This document shows, in pieces, positions 1 through 4,744 of a DNA stretch of 5,723 bases. Source of the stretch: Lachnospiraceae bacterium (GTDB lineage: Bacteria; Bacillota; Clostridia; Lachnospirales; Lachnospiraceae). A program made the translations under genes and the position numbers. The first letter of the stretch is position 1, and each line of letters begins with the position of its first letter. The stretch covers positions 1 to 5,723 of the forward strand of contig JAFVAA010000096.1 of assembly GCA_017476305.1 (NCBI GenBank), in the 5' to 3' direction. The notes below the pieces were generated by a model. That model worked only from the letters and a program-made list of their open reading frames with translations, searched no databases and was not told the origin of the DNA.

Positions 1-986
1 AGACAAATATTCTGGCGCTCAATGCGGCTGTAGAGGCTGCGAGGGCAGGGGAGCATGGAAAGGGCTTTGCAGTGGTTTCAGAAGAAGTCAGAAGTCTGGC
101 TGCCAAGAGTGCAGAGGCGGCAAGCGAGACGGCAGAGCTTATCGAGGATTCTATCGCAAAGGTACAGTATGGTTCCGAGCATGCGGCAAAGACGGCAAAG
201 AAGCTGGATGAAATGGTTTCTGCAGTGGAAAATATCGTGACTCTGATCCAGGAGATTGCCACGGCATCGAACGATCAGGCAAATGCGCTTTCGCAGGTCA
301 GTCTGGCAGTAGAACAGGTTTCTCAGGTAATTCAGACGAATTCTGCTACGAGTGAGGAATGTGCAGCTGCGAGTGAGGAGCTTTCGAATCAGTCTGCAAA
401 CCTGAAGGTTTTGGTAGACCAGTATAAGCTTCGCAGCATGAAGGGACCTGGAAGAAGAATGCCTGTCGGAGCAGTTCAGAAGTCTTCCTCTGGCGAGGAT
501 GCGGCAAAGAAAGCTTCTGCGGAGAAAAATCAGGAAGGCTCTTTTGGTGGTACAGGTGCGGCATCACAGCCTGCCCGCAGGAGACCGGCAAACCAGGCAT
601 CGCAGCCTGCAAAACCGACGCAGGCATCATCTGCTGCAGGTGCACTGCCAGCAGGATCTTCCCAGGGAGGTTCTGGTTCGTATGGAAGTGCTTCTTCCTA
701 TGGAAGCTCTGGTTCCTATGGAAGCTCCGGTTCCTATGGAAGCTCCGGTTCCTATGGAAGCTCCGGTTCCTATGGAAACTCTGGTTCCTATGGAAGCTCC
801 GGTTCCTATGGAAGCTCCGGTTCCTATGGAAACTCTGGTTTCTATGGAAACTCCGGTTCCTATGGAGATACAGGAAGTACTTCGGTTCGTATGATACCGG
901 ATGCTTCTGATTTTTCATCAGAAACAGATGCGGCGGCAAATGAACAGATTATTTCACTGGAGGACAATATTTACAGTAAATACTAA
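1..986 (+). CDS. Methyl-accepting chemotaxis protein, C-terminal part (5' end outside window)
   Basis: Chemoreceptor signalling domain, which couples ligand sensing to the CheA/CheW kinase complex. The reading frame is open from base 3 and gives 327 visible residues ending at TAA 984-986. The first visible residues are the highly conserved hairpin tip ([16 protein letters not shown], then GKGFAVV and EVRSLA), where CheA and CheW bind. The descending coiled-coil helix follows. It carries a match to the methylation consensus, [10 protein letters not shown] at 342-371, with the Glu-Glu pair at 354-359. The signalling domain ends near [12 protein letters not shown] (about base 437). Beyond it is an unusually long tail of 182 residues: a Lys/Ala/Pro/Gln-rich segment (residues 146-224), eleven GSYGSS-like hexapeptides (225-290), and a 37-residue end finishing in IYSKY. 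The sensor domain, membrane segments and start lie upstream, so the ligand cannot be inferred. The family assignment is very secure; the role of the tail is inference. Confidence 0.97.
   Translation, partial: TNILALNAAVEAARAGEHGKGFAVVSEEVRSLAAKSAEAASETAELIEDSIAKVQYGSEHAAKTAKKLDEMVSAVENIVTLIQEIATASNDQANALSQVSLAVEQVSQVIQTNSATSEECAAASEELSNQSANLKVLVDQYKLRSMKGPGRRMPVGAVQKSSSGEDAAKKASAEKNQEGSFGGTGAASQPARRRPANQASQPAKPTQASSAAGALPAGSSQGGSGSYGSASSYGSSGSYGSSGSYGSSGSYGSSGSYGNSGSYGSSGSYGSSGSYGNSGFYGNSGSYGDTGSTSVRMIPDASDFSSETDAAANEQIISLEDNIYSKY
675..872 (+). repeat. Eleven tandem 18-bp units encoding GSYGSS-like hexapeptides
   Basis: Units start at 675, 693, 711, 729, 747, 765, 783, 801, 819, 837 and 855. 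The commonest unit is ggttcctatggaagctcc, encoding Gly-Ser-Tyr-Gly-Ser-Ser. It is identical at 711, 729, 747, 783 and 801. Units at 765 and 819 read aactct at the end (Asn-Ser). The 837 unit has Phe in place of the second residue, and the first two and last units are more diverged. The period is a multiple of three, so gain or loss of units keeps the chemoreceptor frame. The near-identity of the middle copies at synonymous sites points to recent expansion by slippage or recombination. Confidence 0.97.
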
Positions 987-997
987 TGGGATAAAAT

Positions 998-1038
998 AAA
1001 GACTGTCATGGAAAAATTCGTGACAGTCTTTTTCTTTT
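998..1038 (+). terminator. Intrinsic terminator, probably bidirectional, between convergent genes
   Basis: A perfect 11-bp stem, aaagactgtca (998-1008) paired with tgacagtcttt (1021-1031), encloses a 12-base loop. It is followed on the plus strand by ttctttt. It lies 11 bases after the chemoreceptor stop. Read on the minus strand, the same hairpin is followed by tttattttat and lies 25 bases beyond the acetyltransferase stop, so it probably ends both convergent transcripts. Confidence 0.9.
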
Positions 1039-1056
1039 GGAACAGGAGAGATGCCT

Positions 1057-1974
1057 TTATTCAAAAAGGTCATTTCTCTTCTTTTTCTTTTCCGTGATGG
1101 TGATATCCTGATCCTTCACGCTGACGCGGGAGCCTGCAGGGATGGATTCCGTGATAAAGGCATTTCCTCCGATGACAGAACCCTTTCCGATAACAGTTTC
1201 TCCACCTAAGATAGAAGAATTTGAGTAGATCGTCACATTGTCTTCAATCGTAGGATGGCGTTTGACATCCCGCAAAAGCTGACCGCTTCTGGTGGAGAGT
1301 GCTCCAAGCGTTACACCCTGATAGATTTTTACATAATTACCAATGCTCGTGGTTTCTCCGATTACCACCCCGGTTCCGTGATCGATAAAGAAGTATTCGC
1401 CGATCGTGGCACCGGGATTGATGTCGATCCCGGTATGAGCGTGTGCATATTCCGTCATGATTCTCGGAATAAAAGGCACCTTCATTTGGTAGAGCTCATG
1501 AGCGAATCGGTAGATAAAAACGGCTAAAAGTCCCGGGTAGCAGAAAATGATCTCCTCCTTTGAGTGAGCTGCAGGATCCCCATCATAGGCGGCCTGCACA
1601 TCCTTCATGATCAGATTCTGTATCTTTGGAAATCTGGCAAAAAATTCATGGCATACATGATTGGTCTTCTCACGGATTTCTGTTTCATTTACGGAGCATT
1701 TTCCCTGCTGTAAAAGGGCAGACTGTATCTGTGTGTACAGTTCCCTGTACAGGTTTGTGAGTTTATGTCCTAAAAAGAACTGCGGCATATTTTCTCCTAA
1801 ATGCTCTTTATCAAAATACCCTGGAAAAGTAATTTCACGAAGCCCCATGATAATATGGATGATCGAGCTTCGATCCGGCATCTGGTGCCCTTCTTTCATG
1901 TAAAAAAGTTCCTCGTTCGAATAATTTTCTGAGATGTCATTTACGATCTGGTTCAAGCTTTGTTCTGAAAACAT
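1057..1974 (-). CDS. cysE: Serine O-acetyltransferase (EpsC/CysE family)
   Basis: Transfers acetyl from acetyl-CoA to L-serine, giving O-acetylserine, the first step of cysteine synthesis; cytoplasmic. The protein has 305 residues. An alpha-helical N-terminal part (about 1-165) contains DGDPAAHS (131-138), whose D133 matches the serine-binding Asp92 of E. coli CysE. A left-handed beta-helix of hexapeptide repeats follows (about 180-285). Key positions are D184 in GIDI and H199 in DHGTG, the equivalents of catalytic Asp143 and His158. H240 in KRHP matches serine-binding His193. ATG at 1974 is the first start after an in-frame TAG; AAAGGA lies 12 bases upstream, rather far. The C-terminus is lysine-rich and ends in DLFE, without the terminal isoleucine with which CysE binds cysteine synthase. 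The gene stands alone, divergent from citrate synthase, with no sulfur genes visible beside it. The name epsC would be equally suitable. Confidence 0.95.
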   Translation of the reverse strand: MFSEQSLNQIVNDISENYSNEELFYMKEGHQMPDRSSIIHIIMGLREITFPGYFDKEHLGENMPQFFLGHKLTNLYRELYTQIQSALLQQGKCSVNETEIREKTNHVCHEFFARFPKIQNLIMKDVQAAYDGDPAAHSKEEIIFCYPGLLAVFIYRFAHELYQMKVPFIPRIMTEYAHAHTGIDINPGATIGEYFFIDHGTGVVIGETTSIGNYVKIYQGVTLGALSTRSGQLLRDVKRHPTIEDNVTIYSNSSILGGETVIGKGSVIGGNAFITESIPAGSRVSVKDQDITITEKKKKRNDLFE

Positions 1975-2020
1975 AGTATGGTCAAATCCTTTCTAGATGC
2001 TGCTTTAATAATATTGTATG

Positions 2021-2059
2021 AAAGCTATCATAACATAATATCCTAAAAAAAGCTATTAT
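2021..2059. repeat. Two 11-bp direct repeats (AAAGCTATNAT) around the acetyltransferase promoter
   Basis: AAAGCTATCAT (2021-2031) and AAAGCTATTAT (2049-2059) match at 10 of 11 positions and start 28 bp apart. The first copy overlaps the proposed -10 element of the minus-strand gene; the second lies where a -35 or activator site would be. A looser inverted copy (atgataatcttt, 2074-2085) may be a third. Placement suggests an operator, but the regulator is unknown and the repeats could be chance in AT-rich DNA. Confidence 0.4.
2027..2035 (-). promoter_or_regulatory. Probable extended -10 promoter of the serine acetyltransferase gene
   Basis: On the minus strand the sequence reads TGTTATGAT: a TGN extension followed by TATGAT, one mismatch from TATAAT. 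No good -35 box lies 17-18 bases upstream, which is usual for extended -10 promoters. Transcription would start near 2020, giving an untranslated leader of about 45 bases. That is too short for a T-box or S-box riboswitch, and no such motif is seen. This is a match by eye in AT-rich DNA. Confidence 0.45.
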
Positions 2060-2123
2060 TTTCTGTGATTGCCATGATAATCTTTTGTTATTATGATGTC
2101 TGATGAGCTGGCAGATTGTAATG

Positions 2124-2140
2124 GTTCAGCCCTGCTGAAC
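2124..2140. repeat. Perfect 7-bp inverted repeat, GTTCAGC-CCT-GCTGAAC
   Basis: Perfectly complementary 7-bp arms (2124-2130 and 2134-2140) are separated by CCT, 46 bp upstream of the citrate synthase -35 box. No T-run follows on either strand, so it is not an intrinsic terminator. It may be a binding site for a dimeric regulator of one or both divergent genes, or a hairpin with no transcript over it. The symmetry is directly visible; the role is inference. Confidence 0.5.
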
Positions 2141-2186
2141 TGTTCCGGTGGATTTCTTAAGTGGTTGGGTTTTGAGCGAAAAATAT

Positions 2187-2216
2187 TTGACAGATATAGG
2201 AAAAGAGGGGTATAAT
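2187..2216 (+). promoter_or_regulatory. Sigma-A-type promoter of the citrate synthase gene
   Basis: A perfect -35 box TTGACA (2187-2192) and a perfect -10 box TATAAT (2211-2216) are separated by 18 bp, in an AT-rich context. Transcription should start near 2223, leaving a leader of about 37 bases before ATG 2260. A match this close to consensus predicts strong basal expression, so any control would probably come from a repressor. Confidence 0.88.
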
Positions 2217-2244
2217 TAAATTTCAAGGGATAAACGACAGGTAG

Positions 2245-2250
2245 AGGAGG
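2245..2250 (+). promoter_or_regulatory. Ribosome binding site that fixes the citrate synthase start
   Basis: AGGAGG lies 9 bases before ATG 2260. The in-frame TTG at 2251 directly abuts this site and could not be used with it, so the longer reading is rejected and ATG 2260 is the start. Confidence 0.88.
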
Positions 2251-2259
2251 TTGAGATTA

Positions 2260-3690
2260 ATGAGTGATAATTTTGAAAAGGTAATGGAGCAGTATGCACA
2301 GCGGTATAGCGAAATTTGTAAAAATAATAATCAAATTGATACTTCTTTATTTGAGACCTATGGGGTAAAAAGAGGGCTGCGTGATAAAAACGGAAAGGGC
2401 GTTCTTTCCGGCATTACAAATATTTCGCTGATCAAAGCGAGTACGGTAAAGGATGATATTGTGATTCCGTGTGACGGACAGCTTTACTATCGCGGATACA
2501 ATATTTTTGATCTGGTAAAGGGATTTCGGGAGGAACACCGTTTTGGTTTCGAGGAGACGGCATATCTCCTGCTTTTTGGTGAACTTCCGAATATTTCCCA
2601 ATTAAAGGAGTTTTTTGAAATTTTGGCAAATAACAGGACACTTCCGACGAACTTCGTCCGGGACGTGATCATGAAGGCACCGAGCAAGGATATTATGAAT
2701 TCTTTGACAAAAAGTGTACTTACGCTTTCGTCCTATGATGATAAGGTAACGGATAATTCCTTGGAAAATGTGCTGCGTCAAAGCCTGATGCTCATCAGTG
2801 TATTTCCGATGCTTTCCGTGTATGGTTATCATGCCTATAACCACTATGAGTGTAATGAGAGTTTTTATATTCACAGACCGGATGAGCATTTGTCTGCAGC
2901 AGAAAATATCCTGCGTATGTTAAGACCGGATAAAGAGTACACGGATGTAGAGGCAAAGGTACTTGACCAGGCACTCATTCTCCATATGGAGCATGGTGGT
3001 GGAAATAACTCTACCTTCACGACCAGAGTGGTCACATCCGCAGGATCCGACACATATTCGGTCATCGCAGCCGCATTATCTTCGTTAAAGGGACCGAAGC
3101 ATGGTGGTGCGAATATAAAGGTCGTTGAGATGATTCAGGATTTAAAGCAGAACGTAGCAGATATCAGGGACGAAGATGCAGTCCGTGATTATTTGAGAAA
3201 ATTGGTTCGAAAGGAAGCATTTGACCGCAGAGGCTTGATTTATGGAATGGGACATGCGGTATACTCTATTTCCGATCCGAGAGCTGTCGCTTTTAAATAT
3301 TTTGTAGAGCGTCTGGCAGAGGAGAAGCACCAGAAGAAGGAATTTGAGTTATATTCAATGATCGAGCGGATCGCACCGGAGGTCATCGGAGAGGAATGTG
3401 CGATTTATAAGGGCGTGAGTGCCAATGTTGATTTTTACAGCGGCTTTGTATATACGATGCTTGGGATTCCGAGAGAGCTTTTCACACCGATTTTTGCGAT
3501 GGCACGTATCGTAGGATGGAGTGCGCACAGGATGGAAGAGCTGATCAATGTTGATAAGATCATTCGCCCGGCATATCAGAGTATTATGGTTCCGAAGGTA
3601 TACGAATCTATAAAGGATCGTTCGGTACTCCGCATTGATACGGAGCAGAAAAAGAGACTGCAGTTTACCATGAAGGAAGAAAGCTGTTAG
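2260..3690 (+). CDS. gltA: Citrate synthase
   Basis: Condenses acetyl-CoA with oxaloacetate to form citrate, the entry to the oxidative branch leading to 2-oxoglutarate and glutamate; cytoplasmic. The protein has 476 residues, longer than the common 370-430, with an N-terminal extension of about 60 residues ahead of the usual core. Visible family motifs are LHMEHGGGNNSTFTTR (241-256), LKGPKHGG (276-283, with H281 matching E. coli catalytic His264), GMGHAVY (329-335, H331 matching His305), DPRA (339-342), and NVDFYSG (389-395, D391 matching catalytic Asp362). IRP (435-437) resembles the late substrate-binding arginine segment. GHAVY has Ala where many family members have Arg. 2-Methylcitrate synthase activity cannot be excluded, but no propionate genes are nearby. 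It has its own consensus promoter and precedes proB by 104 bp on the same strand, consistent with a shared glutamate/proline supply role. Confidence 0.95.
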   Translation: MSDNFEKVMEQYAQRYSEICKNNNQIDTSLFETYGVKRGLRDKNGKGVLSGITNISLIKASTVKDDIVIPCDGQLYYRGYNIFDLVKGFREEHRFGFEETAYLLLFGELPNISQLKEFFEILANNRTLPTNFVRDVIMKAPSKDIMNSLTKSVLTLSSYDDKVTDNSLENVLRQSLMLISVFPMLSVYGYHAYNHYECNESFYIHRPDEHLSAAENILRMLRPDKEYTDVEAKVLDQALILHMEHGGGNNSTFTTRVVTSAGSDTYSVIAAALSSLKGPKHGGANIKVVEMIQDLKQNVADIRDEDAVRDYLRKLVRKEAFDRRGLIYGMGHAVYSISDPRAVAFKYFVERLAEEKHQKKEFELYSMIERIAPEVIGEECAIYKGVSANVDFYSGFVYTMLGIPRELFTPIFAMARIVGWSAHRMEELINVDKIIRPAYQSIMVPKVYESIKDRSVLRIDTEQKKRLQFTMKEESC

Positions 3691-3692
3691 AA

Positions 3693-3729
3693 AAACGGAT
3701 GGGAAGTTCGCGGAGCGAAAGCCCCGTTT
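3693..3729 (+). other. Intercistronic stem-loop between citrate synthase and proB
   Basis: Just after the citrate synthase stop the RNA can fold into one interrupted hairpin: AAACG (3693-3697) with CGTTT (3725-3729), GGG (3701-3703) with CCC (3722-3724), and TTCGC (3707-3711) with GCGAA (3715-3719) around a GGA loop. No U-run follows, so it is not a typical terminator. It might stabilise the upstream mRNA or lower proB expression. The pairing was done by eye, without a computed energy. Confidence 0.4.
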
Positions 3730-3794
3730 ATGTCTGTGCATGATAGGAAAAAGCATTTGCATTGTGCAAAAAGTGATGCAGGATTGGAGAAAAT

Positions 3795-4595
3795 ATGAGA
3801 AGAATGAGTGAACGGAAAAGAATTGTGGTAAAGGTAGGGACATCTACTCTGACGCATAGAACAGGACTTCTGAATATCAGGCGGGTGGAACGGCTGGTAA
3901 AGACACTTTCCGATGTTTACAATGCAGGCCATGAGGTGATCCTGGTTTCCAGCGGTGCCATTGGATTAGGGATGGGGAAGCTTGGGATGACGGAAAAACC
4001 GAAGGATACTCCGGGAAAGCAGGCATGTGCTGCAGTTGGACAGTGTGAGCTGATGAATCTATATGACAATCTTTTTTCGGATTACAGTATTACCATAGCA
4101 CAGATGCTTCTTACGAAATACGTTCTTTTAGAGGACAGGCGAAAAAATGTAGAAAATACACTGGAACGGCTTTTGGCGATTGGCTCTATTCCGATCGTAA
4201 ATGAAAATGATACAGTGGCGATCGATGAGTTAGAGTTAGAGGTAGGGGAAAATGATTCTTTGGCGGCGCATGTGGCAACGCTTGCAAAAGCAGACCTTTT
4301 GATTATCATGTCTGATATTGACGGGCTGTATGATAAGGATCCTCATAAGAGTGATGAGGCCAGGCTGATTCCTGTCGTACATGAGATTAATGATGAGATT
4401 CATGACCTCGCAGGTGGTGTCGGCTCAAAATTTGGTTCCGGCGGCATGAAGACGAAAATTGATGCCGTAGAGATTGCTTATCAGGCGGGAATTGATGTGG
4501 TTTTGATGAACGGCCGCAGACCGGAAAAGCTGTATGACCTTTTTGAAGACAAAAGGGTGGGTACTTTATTTACATTAGAAACTGCCACAGATTAA
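3795..4595 (+). CDS. proB: Glutamate 5-kinase, short form without PUA domain
   Basis: Phosphorylates L-glutamate to glutamyl 5-phosphate with ATP, the first step of proline synthesis; cytoplasmic. The 266 residues cover one amino-acid kinase domain: VVKVGTSTLT (11-20, phosphate-binding start), SSGAIG (52-57), VNENDTV (135-141), GENDSLAAHVA (151-161), SDIDGLYDKDP (173-183) and GSGGMKTKIDA (214-224, nucleotide-binding). E. coli ProB has 367 residues and a C-terminal PUA domain; that domain is absent here and the gene ends cleanly, as in other short ProB proteins. The start is ATG 3795, with TGGAG 5 bases upstream and AGGA slightly further; ATG 3804 is a less well-spaced alternative. It follows citrate synthase and probably shares its transcript. 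The usual partner proA is not downstream, since a terminator starts at the next base, so it must lie elsewhere. Confidence 0.96.
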   Translation: MRRMSERKRIVVKVGTSTLTHRTGLLNIRRVERLVKTLSDVYNAGHEVILVSSGAIGLGMGKLGMTEKPKDTPGKQACAAVGQCELMNLYDNLFSDYSITIAQMLLTKYVLLEDRRKNVENTLERLLAIGSIPIVNENDTVAIDELELEVGENDSLAAHVATLAKADLLIIMSDIDGLYDKDPHKSDEARLIPVVHEINDEIHDLAGGVGSKFGSGGMKTKIDAVEIAYQAGIDVVLMNGRRPEKLYDLFEDKRVGTLFTLETATD

Positions 4596-4667
4596 AACCT
4601 GCTGTTTTGCGGGCTGAAATGCTTGCGTAAAGGGTATTTCGGCCCGCAAAATGCTGCAGGTTGTTTT
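4596..4667 (+). terminator. Long hairpin terminator after proB, possibly bidirectional
   Basis: Beginning one base after the proB stop, AACCTGC (4596-4602) pairs with GCAGGTT (4656-4662). After a 2/4-base internal loop, TTTTGCGGGC (4605-4614) pairs with GCCCGCAAAA (4642-4651). TGAAAT (4615-4620) continues with ATTTCG (4636-4641), including one U-G pair, leaving a 15-base loop. The tail gttttgcg holds a short T-run. On the minus strand the hairpin is followed by ttaat, so it may also stop the convergent gene at 4745, whose end is 82 bases away. Confidence 0.8.
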
Positions 4668-4744
4668 GCGACAGTTCCTTAGATGGGAAATTCCCTGAAA
4701 AGATCGCCAGATAATTCCCCAGTGCAGATGGATGCTTATGGGCT

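Noticed and set aside
675..872. Tandem repeats as a possible CRISPR array
   Set aside because: Units are 18 bp, directly abutting, without spacers, and encode in-frame protein.
346..939. Long minus-strand reading frame with a His-Arg-Asn repeat pattern, and a plus-strand frame at 499-894 with a PMEA repeat
   Set aside because: Both are other-frame readings of the chemoreceptor tail. An 18-bp repeat without a stop in a given frame opens that frame for its full length. Neither has a good ribosome binding site, and the chemoreceptor frame is unambiguous.
2251..2259. TTG at 2251 as the citrate synthase start
   Set aside because: It directly follows the AGGAGG site; ATG 2260 has correct 9-base spacing.
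1975..2259. Possible T-box, S-box or other riboswitch upstream of the acetyltransferase or citrate synthase
   Set aside because: Predicted leaders are about 45 and 37 bases, too short, and no T-box signature or leader terminator is seen.
3756..3770. Small hairpin TTTGCA-TTG-TGCAAA as a terminator before proB
   Set aside because: The stem is only 6 bp and AT-rich, and is followed by AAGTGATG rather than a T-run.
3355..3843. Minus-strand reading frame of 162 residues
   Set aside because: It lies antisense across the citrate synthase end, the spacer and the proB start, with no family motif.
4685..4695. Palindrome GGGAA-A-TTCCC between proB and the right-edge gene
   Set aside because: The one-base centre cannot form a hairpin loop without losing pairs. 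It lies between two convergent gene ends where no promoter is expected, so chance is likely.
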